Positions 9,680 to 19,096 of a DNA stretch of 64,000 bases are shown here, piece by piece. Within the stretch, counting starts at the first letter, position 1. Every line of letters begins with the position of its first letter. This DNA is from Dietzia cinnamea NBRC 102147 (GTDB lineage Bacteria > Actinomycetota > Actinomycetes > Mycobacteriales > Mycobacteriaceae): positions 32,780-96,779 of the forward strand of contig NZ_BCSW01000009.1 in NCBI RefSeq assembly GCF_001571065.1. Direction: 5' to 3'. The notes beneath the pieces were generated by a model, which saw only the letters and a list, made by a program, of their open reading frames with translations, was not told the origin of the DNA and did no database searches. Made by a program: the position numbers and the translations under genes.

Positions 9680-10339
9680 ATGCCGGGACGTCAGCGTCGT
9701 GACGGCGGAGGCAACGGACCCGCCGCAGACAACAAGAACACCAACGACAACGCCCAGGGGCGCGGCGGCGACCGCGGCCGCGGGCGGGGCCGCGACGACC
9801 GTCGTGGCCGCCACGACGACGAGAAGTCGCAGTACATCGAGCGCGTCGTCACCATCAACCGCGTCTCCAAGGTCGTGAAGGGCGGTCGGCGTTTCAGCTT
9901 CACCGCGCTCGTGATCCTCGGTGACGGCAACGGTATGGTCGGCGTCGGCTACGGCAAGGCCAAGGAAGTCCCCGCGGCCATCCAGAAGGGCAATGAGGAG
10001 GCCCGGAAGAACTTCTTCCGCGTCCCGCTCATCGGCTCCACGATCCCGCACCCCATCCAGGGTGAGGCCGCCGCCGGTGTCGTCATGCTGCGTCCGGCGT
10101 CCCCGGGTACCGGTGTCATCGCCGGTGGCGCCGCGCGCGCCGTGCTCGAGGCCGCCGGCGTCAACGACATCCTGTGCAAGTCGCTCGGGTCGGACAACGC
10201 CATCAACGTCGTTCACGCGACCGTGGCCGCCCTCAAGGGTCTGCACCGTCCAGAGGAGGTCGCGGCCCGTCGCGGCCTGCCGATCGAGGACGTCGCGCCC
10301 GCGGGCATGCTCCGCGCGCGTGCCGGACAGGGGGCCTGA
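9680..10339 (+). CDS. rpsE: 30S ribosomal protein S5
   Basis: uS5, 219 residues, at the mRNA entry site and important for decoding fidelity. I chose ATG 9680 with AATGGAAGGA upstream; longer readings enter rplR. The first 50 residues are a Gly/Arg/Asp-rich extension common in actinobacterial S5. The double-stranded RNA-binding domain starts near [21 protein letters not shown], and the C-terminal domain contains [14 protein letters not shown]. Confidence 0.97.
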   Translation: MPGRQRRDGGGNGPAADNKNTNDNAQGRGGDRGRGRGRDDRRGRHDDEKSQYIERVVTINRVSKVVKGGRRFSFTALVILGDGNGMVGVGYGKAKEVPAAIQKGNEEARKNFFRVPLIGSTIPHPIQGEAAAGVVMLRPASPGTGVIAGGAARAVLEAAGVNDILCKSLGSDNAINVVHATVAALKGLHRPEEVAARRGLPIEDVAPAGMLRARAGQGA

Positions 10340-10341
10340 CC

Positions 10342-10524
10342 ATGGCGAACCTCAAGATCACCCAGGTCCGTGGGACCGTCGGGACCAAGAAGAACCAGCG
10401 GGACTCCCTGCGTACGCTCGGCCTCAAGGGCATCCGGAAGTCGGTCGTGCGTGAGGACAACGCGCAGACCCGGGGTCTCATCAACGTCGTGAACCACCTC
10501 GTCGTGGTCGAAGAGACGGAGTGA
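10342..10524 (+). CDS. rpmD: 50S ribosomal protein L30
   Basis: uL30, 60 residues. It begins [19 protein letters not shown] and contains the [18 protein letters not shown] segment of the family. The ATG at 10342 lies two bases after the rpsE stop. It occupies its standard place between rpsE and rplO. Confidence 0.96.
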   Translation: MANLKITQVRGTVGTKKNQRDSLRTLGLKGIRKSVVREDNAQTRGLINVVNHLVVVEETE

Positions 10525-10526
10525 GA

Positions 10527-10976
10527 ATGACCATCAAGTTGCACCACCTGCGTCCCGCGCCGGGCGCCCACACCGACAAGATCCGCGTTGGTCGCGGTGA
10601 AGGCGGCAAGCGGGGCAAGACGGCCGGTCGCGGTACCAAGGGCACCAAGGCGCGTAAGAACGTCCCCGCGGCGTTCGAGGGCGGCCAGATGCCGATCCAC
10701 ATGCGGCTCCCGAAGCTCAAGGGCTTCAAGAACCGCAACAAGGTCGTCTTCCAGGTCGTCAACGTGTCCGACATCCAGCGGCTGTTCCCCAACGGCGGCG
10801 AGATCGGCGTGACCGAGCTCGTCGACGCGGGCGCTGTCCGCAAGAACCAGCCGGTCAAGGTTCTCGGTGACGGGGAGATCTCCGTCGCCGTCACACTGAC
10901 CGTCGACAAGGTCTCCGCGTCGGCCAAGAGCAAGATCGAGGCCGCGGGCGGAAGCGTGTCGGAGGCCGGGGCCTGA
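10527..10976 (+). CDS. rplO: 50S ribosomal protein L15
   Basis: uL15, 149 residues, a late-assembly protein with a Gly/Arg/Lys-rich N-terminal extension ([18 protein letters not shown]). ATG 10527 with GGAG five bases upstream is preferred; GTG 10521 overlapping the rpmD stop is possible and adds two residues. Last gene before the hairpin at 11014. Confidence 0.97.
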   Translation: MTIKLHHLRPAPGAHTDKIRVGRGEGGKRGKTAGRGTKGTKARKNVPAAFEGGQMPIHMRLPKLKGFKNRNKVVFQVVNVSDIQRLFPNGGEIGVTELVDAGAVRKNQPVKVLGDGEISVAVTLTVDKVSASAKSKIEAAGGSVSEAGA

Positions 10977-11013
10977 TCCCCGGTAGGCCCGCCGAGGGCC
11001 GCTGAGGTGCGCA

Positions 11014-11046
11014 GGGGTCGGGTCCGAGAGTCTCGGATCCGGCCCC
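11014..11046 (+). terminator. Terminator after rplO
   Basis: A 16-nt arm (11014-11029) can pair with 11031-11046 with two G-U wobbles; the innermost bases must open to form the loop. The downstream sequence TGCCCTCGTCTTGATAGAGTTTTCCC is T-rich for this genome. It separates the rpsH-rplO unit from secY. Confidence 0.75.
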
Positions 11047-11180
11047 TGCCCTCGTCTTGATAGAGTTTTCCCGTTGTGCGCTCCGGGCCCGGCATCCGCC
11101 GTGCGGTCCATGTGACCCGCGCCCGGCGCATCTGCTTACGACGACCGGCGGCCCACGGCCGACCACGACCAGGAGGACAT

Positions 11181-12503
11181 GTGCTCTCCGCACTCGCGTC
11201 CGCGATCAAGGACCGGGACCTGAGGAAGAAGATCCTCTTCACCCTCGGGATCATCATCCTCTACCGGATCGGCGCGCAGATCCCGTCGCCCGGCGTCGAT
11301 TACCCCAAGTTGCGCGGCCTGCTCGACACCGCGATGACCGGGGACAACGCCCAGTTGTACTCCCTGGTCAACCTGTTCTCCGGTGGCGCGCTGCTGCAGC
11401 TGTCCGTCTTCGCGATCGGCATCATGCCGTTCATCACGGCGAGCATCATCGTCCAGCTACTCACCGTGGTCATCCCTTACTTCGAGCAGCTGAAGAAGGA
11501 GGGGCAGTCCGGCCAGGCCAAGATGACGCAGTACACGCGCTATCTGACCATCGCGCTGGCCGTGCTCCAGTCCGCCGGCATCGTCGCGTTGGCCGACCGG
11601 GGACAGCTCCTCGGTAACGGGCAGTCCGTTCTCATGGACGACGACGTGCTCACGCTCATCACGATCGTGATCGTCATGACCGCCGGTGCGGCCCTGGTGA
11701 TGTGGTTCGGCGAGCTCATCACCGATCGCGGCGTCGGCAACGGCATGTCGCTGCTCATCTTCGCCGGCATCGCGTCCCGTATCCCCGCAGAGGGCGTGAA
11801 CATCTACCAGAACTCCTCGACGATGAAGTTCGCCGCGGTCATGTTCGCGGTCGTGCTCATCGTCGTCGCCGTCGTCTTCGTCGAGCAGGGACAGCGCCGG
11901 ATCCCCGTCCAGTACGCCAAGCGGATGGTCGGTCGCCGTCAGTACGGCGGGACCTCGACCTACCTCCCGCTGAAGGTCAACCAGGCGGGCGTCATCCCCG
12001 TGATCTTCGCGTCGTCGCTCATGTACGTGCCGATCCTCATCACCCAGCTGGTGCAGGGCCCCGAGCCGTCGGGTGACGGTTTCTGGCAGCGCTACGTGAT
12101 GCAGTACCTCCAGAACCCGTCGAGCTGGGGCTACATCGTCCTGTATTTCGCCCTCATCATCTTCTTCGCGTACTTCTACGTGGCCATCCAGTTCGACCCG
12201 ATGGAGCAGGCCGAGAACATGAAGAAGTACGGCGGATTCATCCCCGGGATCCGTCCCGGTCGCCCGACCGCCGAGTACCTGGGCTACGTCCTCAACCGGA
12301 TCCTGCTCTTCGGTTCGCTGTACCTCGGCCTCATCGCCGTGCTCCCGAACATCTTCCTCGACATGGGCAGCGGGGGTGGCGACATGCAGAACATGCCGTT
12401 CGGCGGCACCGCCGTGCTCATCATGGTCTCCGTGGGCCTCGACACGGTGAAGCAGATCGAAGCCCAGTTGATGCAGCGCAACTACGAGGGCTTCCTCAAG
12501 TAG
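11181..12503 (+). CDS. secY: Protein translocase subunit SecY
   Basis: Channel-forming subunit of the Sec translocon in the cytoplasmic membrane, 440 residues with ten expected membrane segments. I chose GTG 11181 because AGGAGG lies five bases upstream and the product begins MLSALASAIKDRDLRKKI; the longer reading from 11076 adds 35 Arg-rich residues not seen in SecY. Characteristic stretches include the YRIGAQIPSPGVD segment and the cytosolic GGFIPGIRPGRPTAEYL loop. It heads a secY-adk-map cluster, so the 134 bases after the rplO terminator should hold a promoter. Confidence 0.98.
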   Translation: MLSALASAIKDRDLRKKILFTLGIIILYRIGAQIPSPGVDYPKLRGLLDTAMTGDNAQLYSLVNLFSGGALLQLSVFAIGIMPFITASIIVQLLTVVIPYFEQLKKEGQSGQAKMTQYTRYLTIALAVLQSAGIVALADRGQLLGNGQSVLMDDDVLTLITIVIVMTAGAALVMWFGELITDRGVGNGMSLLIFAGIASRIPAEGVNIYQNSSTMKFAAVMFAVVLIVVAVVFVEQGQRRIPVQYAKRMVGRRQYGGTSTYLPLKVNQAGVIPVIFASSLMYVPILITQLVQGPEPSGDGFWQRYVMQYLQNPSSWGYIVLYFALIIFFAYFYVAIQFDPMEQAENMKKYGGFIPGIRPGRPTAEYLGYVLNRILLFGSLYLGLIAVLPNIFLDMGSGGGDMQNMPFGGTAVLIMVSVGLDTVKQIEAQLMQRNYEGFLK

Positions 12504-12551
12504 CCGCGGCCTCGTCCGAGCAACCCCACTGTAGAAAGGCAGGTCCCCACC

Positions 12552-13097
12552 ATGCGTCTCGTCCTCCTCGGCCCTCCCGGTGCCGGTAAGGGAACCCAGG
12601 CGGCTCTGTTGTCGGAGAAGCTCGGCGTGCCCCACATCTCGACCGGTGACCTCTTCCGCGCCAACATCTCGCAGGGCACCGATCTGGGCAAGGAGGCGAA
12701 GGGGTACATCGACTCCGGAAACCTGGTCCCGGCCGAGCTGACCAACCGCATGGTCAAGGCCAGGATCGCCGAGCCCGACGCCGCGGAGGGCTTCCTGCTC
12801 GACGGATACCCCCGCAGCGTCGCGCAGGCGGACGCCCTCAAGGACATGCTCTCCGAGGCGGGGTGCTCCCTCGACGCGGTGCTGGAGTTCAAGGTCGACG
12901 ACGACACGGTCGTCCAGCGGATGCTGGCCCGCGGTCGCGAGGACGACACCGAGGACGTCATCCGCAACCGCATGTCGGTGTACCGGTCCGAGACCGCCCC
13001 TCTGCTCGAGTACTACGCGGGCGACGTCAAGAGCATCGACGCCGTCGGTTCGGTCGAGGAGATCAACGCCCGCGCGCTCGCCGCGCTGGGTCGCTGA
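12552..13097 (+). CDS. adk: Adenylate kinase
   Basis: Converts ATP and AMP to two ADP in the cytosol, 181 residues. The P-loop [10 protein letters not shown] is at residues 7-16, the AMP-binding ISTGDLFR at 30-37 and the DGYPRS motif near 84-89. At 181 residues it is the short actinobacterial form without the zinc-type LID insertion. GAAAGGCAGG precedes the ATG. Confidence 0.98.
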   Translation: MRLVLLGPPGAGKGTQAALLSEKLGVPHISTGDLFRANISQGTDLGKEAKGYIDSGNLVPAELTNRMVKARIAEPDAAEGFLLDGYPRSVAQADALKDMLSEAGCSLDAVLEFKVDDDTVVQRMLARGREDDTEDVIRNRMSVYRSETAPLLEYYAGDVKSIDAVGSVEEINARALAALGR

Positions 13098-13105
13098 CGC
13101 CCGCC

Positions 13106-13909
13106 GTGCTCGGCCGGTCGCGCAAGGGCGTCGTCGCCGCCCGCACAGCGGGGGAACTGGACGCGATGGAGGCGGCGGGGCGCATCGTCGGCCGCACGCT
13201 CATCGCGGTCCGGGACGCCGCCGTCCCGGGCGCGACGACAGGTGATCTCGACGAGGTCGCTGAGCAGGTGATCCGCGAGTCCGGCGCCATACCGTCCTTC
13301 AAGGGGTACGAGGGTTTCCCCGGCTCCATCTGTTCCTCGGTCAACGAGGTCGTGGTGCACGGGATCCCCGGACCGGAGACGGTGCTGCGGGAAGGGGACC
13401 TCGTCTCTATCGACTGCGGAGCCATCCTCGAGGGATGGCACGGGGACTCGGCGTGGACGTTCGGCGTGGGCTCCCTCGCGCCCGATGTCGCCGCCCTCAA
13501 CGACGCGACACGTGAGGTCCTCGAGGTGGGCATGCGCGCGATGCTCCCGGGGAACAGGTTGACCGACGTGTCGCACGCGCTCGAGGTGGCCACCCGGCGG
13601 GCCGAGGAACGGCACGGCGTCTCACTCGGGATCGTCGACGGTTTCGGCGGCCACGGCATCGGCCGTGAGATGCACGAATGGCCGTTCCTCGCCAACGAGG
13701 GCAAGCCCGGTAGGGGACCGCGCCTCCAGGAGGGGTCGGTCCTGGCGATCGAGCCGATGCTGGTTCTCGGCGGAGAGACCGACACGCGGACCCTGTCGGA
13801 TGACTGGACGGTCGTCACCGTCGACGGCTCGCCGGCCTCGCACTGGGAACACACCGTCGCCGTCACAGCGGACGGGCCCCGGATCCTCACCCCCCGTCCA
13901 CTCGGCTGA
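13106..13909 (+). CDS. map: Methionine aminopeptidase type I
   Basis: Removes the initiator methionine from nascent proteins, 267 residues. Metal ligands of the pita-bread fold are visible: Asp in SIDCGA, Asp in HGDSAW, His in [10 protein letters not shown], and two Glu in AIEPM and WEHTVAV. GTG 13106, eight bases after adk, gives a normal length; no Shine-Dalgarno sequence is seen, so coupling to adk is likely. The in-frame reading that begins inside adk at 12863 is rejected. Confidence 0.95.
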   Translation: MLGRSRKGVVAARTAGELDAMEAAGRIVGRTLIAVRDAAVPGATTGDLDEVAEQVIRESGAIPSFKGYEGFPGSICSSVNEVVVHGIPGPETVLREGDLVSIDCGAILEGWHGDSAWTFGVGSLAPDVAALNDATREVLEVGMRAMLPGNRLTDVSHALEVATRRAEERHGVSLGIVDGFGGHGIGREMHEWPFLANEGKPGRGPRLQEGSVLAIEPMLVLGGETDTRTLSDDWTVVTVDGSPASHWEHTVAVTADGPRILTPRPLG

Positions 13910-14045
13910 GGCGGGTCGTCCCGCGCCCCGGAGGGCGCAGGCCGGCCCGGGGGCCGGCGTCGCTCGGGCCCGGGGGGCCGGCCGCGGACGACCGCGGTCG
14001 GGTTAGCATGTTCTCTCGGTTCAGATCGGCCTGAAAGGTCAGGGC

Positions 14046-15326
14046 ATGCCAACACCCGTCCGCGTTCCCCGGGAACTCCCCACGTCAGTGCGTCCCGCGG
14101 TCGCGGTCCTGGTGATGCTCTCCCTCGTGCTAGCGCAGGCCCTGCTCGTAACGCAGGGAGCCGCCGCACAATCCGTGGCGGAGGGCGGCGCGGGGTCGAT
14201 CGCGGAGGACCCGCAGCCCGGACCCTTCTACCACGCTGACCCGCAGGCGCTCGCGGATGCGGCGCCGGGCCGGGTCATCAACTCCAGGACCGTGACGATG
14301 CCGGTATTCCTCGGGTACGGCGTCACCGAGATCGCGTACCGGTCCACGGACACTCGGGACCGGCCGCTGCTGGCCACCGCGACCGTGGTCCGGCCCCATC
14401 ACGCCCGCCCCGACGGCCCGGTCCTGAGCTACCAGCACTACCTCAACGCGTTGGGGCAGCGGTGTGCGCCCACCGAGACCCTCGTGCACCCCACCCTCGA
14501 GACCGTGCAGGACAACGCCATGGTCTTCCTCCGGTCCCGTCTGGACCAGGGCTGGACCGTCATCATCCCGGACCATCTGGGACCCAAGGTCGCATACCCG
14601 GGGGGACAGCTGTCCGGGCGCATCGTCCTCGACGGCATGCGGGCGGTGCGGGATGACCCTCGTTTCGATTCCCGGAACAGCCGGTTCGGCGCGCTGGGGT
14701 ACTCGGGGGGCGGCATCGCCAGTGCCTGGGTCTCGCTCCTGCACGACGACTACGCCCCCGACGTGAACCTGGTGGGCGTTGCGAAGGGCGGCGTCCCGAC
14801 GGACATGACCACGATGGCGCGGATGATCGGCAACCAGCCGCACCCGGCGTTCGGGTTGGCGTTCGCCGCCGCGGTGGGGATGGCCCGTGAGTACCCGGAA
14901 GCGATCCGTCTCGAGGAGAAGCTCACCCCTGACGGTTGGCATCTCTACCACCAGCTGAAGGGCCGGTGTACCGCGACGCTGCTGACCTTCGGCGCGTTCC
15001 GGTCGGTCCCGATGGTCCTGCGTGGCGGCGACCTCATGGCGGAGGAGGGGCTCATGCGCGCATTCGCCGAGAACAGCGTCCGCCTCAGTCCGGATGTGCC
15101 GCGGGTGCCGGTGTTCATGTGGCATTCCGGCACCGATCCTCTCGTGCCGTTCTGGGACGCGGAGGAGACGGCGAAGCGGTACTGCCGCGAGGGGGCGCCG
15201 GTCACCTGGGAACCCGGCCTTGCGCCCGAGCATCTGTTGGGCGCGGTGGAGAAGCTGCCGGCGGCCATGAACTGGCTACAGCAGCGGTTCGAGGGCGCCC
15301 CCGCCGGTCGCGCCTGCTACGTCTGA
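14046..15326 (+). CDS. Secreted lipase (LIP family, alpha/beta hydrolase)
   Basis: 426 residues. A signal peptide spans residues 1-42 (hydrophobic core VLVMLSLVLAQALLV, then GAAAQS). The alpha/beta-hydrolase domain has nucleophile Ser220 in GYSGGG, a likely acid in SGTDPLVPF and a likely His in PEHLLG. This layout matches the secretory lipases of Nocardia, Corynebacterium and relatives, which act on extracellular acyl esters; the true substrate is unknown. AAAGGTCAGGG lies before the ATG and TAGCAT (14005-14010) may be the -10. It is a single gene between map and infA, a second lipid enzyme inside the ribosomal cluster. Confidence 0.87.
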   Translation: MPTPVRVPRELPTSVRPAVAVLVMLSLVLAQALLVTQGAAAQSVAEGGAGSIAEDPQPGPFYHADPQALADAAPGRVINSRTVTMPVFLGYGVTEIAYRSTDTRDRPLLATATVVRPHHARPDGPVLSYQHYLNALGQRCAPTETLVHPTLETVQDNAMVFLRSRLDQGWTVIIPDHLGPKVAYPGGQLSGRIVLDGMRAVRDDPRFDSRNSRFGALGYSGGGIASAWVSLLHDDYAPDVNLVGVAKGGVPTDMTTMARMIGNQPHPAFGLAFAAAVGMAREYPEAIRLEEKLTPDGWHLYHQLKGRCTATLLTFGAFRSVPMVLRGGDLMAEEGLMRAFAENSVRLSPDVPRVPVFMWHSGTDPLVPFWDAEETAKRYCREGAPVTWEPGLAPEHLLGAVEKLPAAMNWLQQRFEGAPAGRACYV

Positions 15327-15356
15327 CAGGTGGCCGGGCGGGCCGGTTCGTCGCGA

Positions 15357-15386
15357 TTGGCGCTGACCAGCGACCTCGCGTAGGCT
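15357..15386 (+). promoter_or_regulatory. Candidate promoter for infA and the alpha operon
   Basis: TTGGCG (15357-15362), an 18-base spacer and TAGGCT (15381-15386). The start of infA is about 75 bases further on, leaving a leader. TAGGCT is a common actinobacterial -10. Inferred from hexamers only. Confidence 0.6.
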
Positions 15387-15462
15387 TATACGTCGGTGTG
15401 CCCACCAGTGCACCACAATCCGGTAGACGTCATCCGGGGAATCGTGGAGGACCGTAACCAGC

Positions 15463-15684
15463 ATGGCAAAGAAAGACGGAGCCATCGAGGTCGAGGGCCG
15501 TGTCGTCGAGCCGTTGCCGAACGCAATGTTCCGCGTCGAGCTCGAGAACGGGCACAAGGTCCTCGCCCACATCAGCGGGAAGATGCGGCAGCACTACATC
15601 CGCATCCTCCCGGAGGATCGCGTGGTCGTGGAGCTCTCGCCCTACGACCTGACGCGTGGACGGATCGTCTACCGCTACAAGTAA
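15463..15684 (+). CDS. infA: Translation initiation factor IF-1
   Basis: 73 residues, S1-type OB fold that occupies the ribosomal A site during initiation. The sequence is the near-universal [20 protein letters not shown] with [17 protein letters not shown] later on. It starts the alpha-operon region. The usual next gene, rpmJ, is absent from the following 168 bases. Confidence 0.98.
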   Translation: MAKKDGAIEVEGRVVEPLPNAMFRVELENGHKVLAHISGKMRQHYIRILPEDRVVVELSPYDLTRGRIVYRYK

Positions 15685-15852
15685 AGACGCTCAACTCCCC
15701 GTACCAGCCGCCGCCTCCGCGAAAGGGGTCGGCGGGTTCGTACCCCCGGTTGCGGAGGCCGGGGCCCCGGACGGTTGCTCATCGAGAGATGACCATCCGG
15801 ATCGGGGACGGTCGGGGAGCAGACCTACCGCACGACGAAAGAGATACGCCAC

Positions 15853-16221
15853 ATGGCACGCCTTGCCGGCGTCGATCTCCCACGCGACAAGCGCATGGAG
15901 ATCGCGCTCACCTACATTTTCGGCATCGGTCGCACCCGGTCGCTGGAGATCCTGGAGCGTACGGGTATCAGCCCCGATCTGCGCACCAAGGACCTCTCCG
16001 ACGAGCAGCTGACCGTCCTTCGTGACGACATCGAGGGCAACTACAAGGTGGAGGGTGACCTCCGCCGCGAGATCCAGGGCGATATCCGCCGGAAGATCGA
16101 GATCGGTAGCTACCAGGGACTGCGTCACCGTCGTGGCCTGCCCGTCCGTGGTCAGCGCACCAAGACCAATGCCCGTACCCGTAAGGGTCCGAAGAAGACC
16201 GTCGCCGGAAAGAAGAAGTAA
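15853..16221 (+). CDS. rpsM: 30S ribosomal protein S13
   Basis: uS13, 122 residues, contacts L5 and the P-site tRNA. It begins [21 protein letters not shown] and carries the [23 protein letters not shown] signature. The C-terminus is the usual Lys-rich tail. Its stop overlaps the rpsK ATG (TAATG). Confidence 0.98.
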   Translation: MARLAGVDLPRDKRMEIALTYIFGIGRTRSLEILERTGISPDLRTKDLSDEQLTVLRDDIEGNYKVEGDLRREIQGDIRRKIEIGSYQGLRHRRGLPVRGQRTKTNARTRKGPKKTVAGKKK

Positions 16222-16628
16222 TGCCCCCCAAGTCACGCGCTGCGGGCCCGAAGAAGACGGGCCGTCGCAAGGATAAGAAGAACGTGCCCCTGGGCCAGGC
16301 CCACATCAAGAGCACGTTCAACAACACCATCGTCTCGATCACCGACCCGTCCGGTGGCGTCCTCGCATGGGCGTCCTCCGGCCACGTCGGCTTCAAGGGC
16401 TCGCGTAAGTCGACGCCCTTCGCCGCCCAGCTCGCCGCCGAGAACGCGGCCCGCAAGGCGCAGGAGCACGGCGTCAAGAAGGTCGACGTGTTCGTCAAGG
16501 GCCCCGGCTCGGGACGTGAGACCGCGATCCGCTCCCTCCAGGCCGCCGGCCTCGAGGTGGGCACGATCTCCGATGTCACCCCCCAGCCCCACAACGGCTG
16601 TCGTCCGCCCAAGCGGCGTCGAGTCTGA
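16221..16628 (+). CDS. rpsK: 30S ribosomal protein S11
   Basis: uS11, 135 residues, part of the 30S platform. It shows the [18 protein letters not shown] start after a basic N-terminal tail, and the C-terminal [19 protein letters not shown] signature. One-base overlap with rpsM. Confidence 0.98.
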   Translation: MPPKSRAAGPKKTGRRKDKKNVPLGQAHIKSTFNNTIVSITDPSGGVLAWASSGHVGFKGSRKSTPFAAQLAAENAARKAQEHGVKKVDVFVKGPGSGRETAIRSLQAAGLEVGTISDVTPQPHNGCRPPKRRRV

Positions 16629-16650
16629 GCCGGAAGGAACGCACTAGACC

Positions 16651-17256
16651 ATGGCACGTTACACCGGCCCCGTCACCCGCAAGTCCCGCCGTCTCGGCGT
16701 GGACCTCGTGGGTGGAGACACCGCATTCGAACGTCGGCCCTTCCCGCCCGGTCATCACGGCCGTGCGCGGATCAAGGAGTCCGAGTACCGCACCCAGCTG
16801 CAGGAGAAGCAGAAGGCCCGCTTCACCTACGGCGTGATGGAGAAGCAGTTCCGTCGCTACTACGAGGAGGCCAACCGCCGCGCCGGTAAGACCGGTGAGA
16901 ACCTCCTCCAGATCCTCGAGTCGCGGCTGGACAACGTCGTGTACCGCGCGGGTCTCGCGCGGACGCGCCGCCAGGCCCGTCAGCTCGTGGCGCACGGCCA
17001 CTTCCTGGTCAACGACCAGAAGGTGACCATCCCGAGCTACCGCGTCTCGCAGTACGACATCATCGATGTCCGTCCCAAGTCCACCAAGATGGACTGGTTC
17101 GAGATCGCCCAGGAGACGCTCGGTGAGCGTCCCGTCCCGGCGTGGCTGCAGGTCGTCCCCACGACCCTGCGGATCCTCGTCCACCAGCTCCCCGAGCGCG
17201 CCCAGATCGAGGTGCCGCTGCAGGAGCAGCTGATCGTCGAGCTCTACTCGAAGTGA
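16651..17256 (+). CDS. rpsD: 30S ribosomal protein S4
   Basis: uS4, 201 residues, a primary 16S-binding assembly protein. It begins MARYTGPVTRKSRRLGVDL, and the S4 RNA-binding domain (ESRLDNVVYRAGLARTRRQA) lies near residues 90-110. The N-terminal zinc cysteines of some S4 proteins are not present, as in other actinobacteria. A strong hairpin follows it. Confidence 0.98.
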   Translation: MARYTGPVTRKSRRLGVDLVGGDTAFERRPFPPGHHGRARIKESEYRTQLQEKQKARFTYGVMEKQFRRYYEEANRRAGKTGENLLQILESRLDNVVYRAGLARTRRQARQLVAHGHFLVNDQKVTIPSYRVSQYDIIDVRPKSTKMDWFEIAQETLGERPVPAWLQVVPTTLRILVHQLPERAQIEVPLQEQLIVELYSK

Positions 17257-17270
17257 TCTGTCCTCCCTCG

Positions 17271-17307
17271 TCGCCGGGCGGGCCGCACACCGCGGCCCGC
17301 CCGGCGA
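17271..17307 (+). terminator. Perfect 16-bp hairpin between rpsD and rpoA
   Basis: The arms 17271-17286 and 17292-17307 are exact reverse complements around an ACACC loop. No T-run follows, but a second small hairpin (GTGGG/CCCAC) comes directly after. It could be a terminator, an attenuator setting the rpoA:ribosomal protein ratio, or an mRNA stabiliser. Confidence 0.65.
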
Positions 17308-17362
17308 CGGTGGGTTCCCACGGCGTCAAATAGCGGGCGCCGAGAATCGAAAGAGGTAGCAC

Positions 17363-18397
17363 ATGCTCATCTCCCAGCGGCCCACCCTCACCGAGGAGGT
17401 CGTCTCCGAGAACCGCTCGCGGTTCGTGCTCGAGCCCCTCGAGCCCGGTTTCGGCTACACCATCGGCAACTCGCTGCGGCGCATGCTGCTGTCGTCCATC
17501 CCGGGCGCGGCCGTGACCAGCATCCGCATCGAGGGCGTCCTGCACGAGTTCACCACCGTGCCGGGCGTCAAGGAGGATGTCACCGACATCATCCTCAACC
17601 TCAAGGGCCTGGTCGTCTCGTCCGTCGAGGACGAGCCGGTCACCATGTACCTCAAGAAGCAGGGGCCGGGTGCCGTCACCGCCGGTGACATCGTCCCGCC
17701 CGCCGGCGTCGAGGTGCACAACCCGGACCTGCACATCGCCACTCTCAACGAGAAGGGCCGTCTGGAGATCGAGCTGGTCGTCGAGCGCGGCCGTGGCTAC
17801 GTGCCCGCCGGGCTCAACAAGGACGCCGGCCACGAGATCGGCCGGATCCCGGTCGACTCGATCTACTCGCCCGTCCTCAAGGTGACCTACAAGGTCGAGG
17901 CGACCCGTGTGCACCAGCGCACGGACTTCGACCGCCTGGTCCTGGACGTCGAGACCAAGAACTCGATGACCGCCCGTGACGCCCTGGCGTCCGCCGGTAA
18001 GACCCTCGTCGAACTCTTCGGTCTCGCCCGTGAGCTCAACGAGGAGGCGGAGGGGATCGAGATCGGGCCCAGCCCGGCCGAGGCCGACCACATCGCCGCC
18101 TACGGCATGCCCATCGACGACCTGGACCTGTCGGTCCGGTCCTACAACTGCCTCAAGCGCGAGGGCGTCCACACGGTGGGCGAGCTCGTGGCCCGCAGCG
18201 AGTCGGACCTGCTCGACATCCGCAACTTCGGCCAGAAGTCGATCGACGAGGTCAAGGTCAAGCTCGTCGAGCTGGGCCTGTCGCTCAAGGACGCGCCCCC
18301 CGGATTCGATCCCGCCTCGGTCGCCGGCTACGACGCCGAGACCGGGACGTGGACCGACGAGGGCGGCGAGGATTACGCCGAGACCGAGCAGCTCTGA
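17363..18397 (+). CDS. rpoA: RNA polymerase alpha subunit
   Basis: 344 residues. The N-terminal dimerisation/assembly domain begins [17 protein letters not shown] and contains the [20 protein letters not shown] assembly loop. A linker near residues 230-250 precedes the C-terminal DNA- and activator-binding domain with [19 protein letters not shown] and [21 protein letters not shown] lies upstream of the ATG. It pairs with rplQ. Confidence 0.98.
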   Translation: MLISQRPTLTEEVVSENRSRFVLEPLEPGFGYTIGNSLRRMLLSSIPGAAVTSIRIEGVLHEFTTVPGVKEDVTDIILNLKGLVVSSVEDEPVTMYLKKQGPGAVTAGDIVPPAGVEVHNPDLHIATLNEKGRLEIELVVERGRGYVPAGLNKDAGHEIGRIPVDSIYSPVLKVTYKVEATRVHQRTDFDRLVLDVETKNSMTARDALASAGKTLVELFGLARELNEEAEGIEIGPSPAEADHIAAYGMPIDDLDLSVRSYNCLKREGVHTVGELVARSESDLLDIRNFGQKSIDEVKVKLVELGLSLKDAPPGFDPASVAGYDAETGTWTDEGGEDYAETEQL

Positions 18398-18431
18398 CGA
18401 GCGCCCGGAACACCATTCCTAGGAGAATCTG

Positions 18432-19022
18432 ATGCCCAAGCCCAAGAAGGGCGCCCGCCTCGGCGGATCCGCCGCCCACCAGCGGCTCATCCTCTCGAAC
18501 CTGGCCACCCAGCTGTTCGAGCACGACGCCATCCGCACCACGGAGACCAAGGCGAAGCTGCTGCGCCCGTACGCGGAGAAGCTCATCACCAAGGCCCGCC
18601 GCGGCACGCTGGCCGACCGTCGTGAGGCCGCCAAGGTCATCCGCGACAAGGACGTCCTGCACAAGCTGTTCGCCGAGATCGGCCCGCGCGCGGCCAACCG
18701 CGACGGTGGCTACACCCGGATCGTCAAGCTCGAGAACCGCAAGGGCGACAATGCGCCCATGGCGATGATCGCGCTCGTGACCGAGGAGCTCGCCTCCGCG
18801 GAGGCCTCCCGCGCCACCCGCGCCGCCGCCTCCAAGGCCGCCGCCGCCCCGGCCGCCGCCGAGTCGACCGATGACGTGACCGCCGAGGCCGAGGCCAACA
18901 GCCCGATCGCCGACCAGGTCGAGGGCGCCGACGACGCCCAGGTGGACGCCGTTGAGGAGACCGCCGAGGCCGTGTCCGAGGACGCGACCCACGCCGAGGG
19001 TTCGGACGCCGACAAGGCCTGA
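18432..19022 (+). CDS. rplQ: 50S ribosomal protein L17 with acidic Ala-rich tail
   Basis: bL17, 196 residues. Residues 1-120 are the L17 domain ([30 protein letters not shown] at the start). The remaining 75 or so residues are Ala/Glu/Asp-rich and probably disordered, an extension seen in corynebacteria and mycobacteria. AGGAGAAT precedes the ATG. It is the end of the ribosomal cluster. Confidence 0.97.
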   Translation: MPKPKKGARLGGSAAHQRLILSNLATQLFEHDAIRTTETKAKLLRPYAEKLITKARRGTLADRREAAKVIRDKDVLHKLFAEIGPRAANRDGGYTRIVKLENRKGDNAPMAMIALVTEELASAEASRATRAAASKAAAAPAAAESTDDVTAEAEANSPIADQVEGADDAQVDAVEETAEAVSEDATHAEGSDADKA

Positions 19023-19042
19023 TCCGCCCCGGTACGAGATGC

Positions 19043-19078
19043 AGGGCCCCGTCACCGCACCCGCGGAGACGGGGCCCT
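19043..19078 (+). terminator. Terminator between convergent rplQ and the SGNH lipoprotein gene
   Basis: An 11-bp perfect stem (AGGGCCCCGTC at 19043-19053, GACGGGGCCCT at 19068-19078) with a 14-base loop, followed by CGTCGT. It lies between two convergent genes and may serve both strands. Confidence 0.8.
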
Positions 19079-19096
19079 CGTCGTACACGCCTCCGG

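Noticed and set aside
11457..12635. 392-codon minus-strand frame opposite secY
   Set aside because: The product is a His/Asp/Arg-rich shadow of SecY codons with no motif; SecY on the plus strand is certain.
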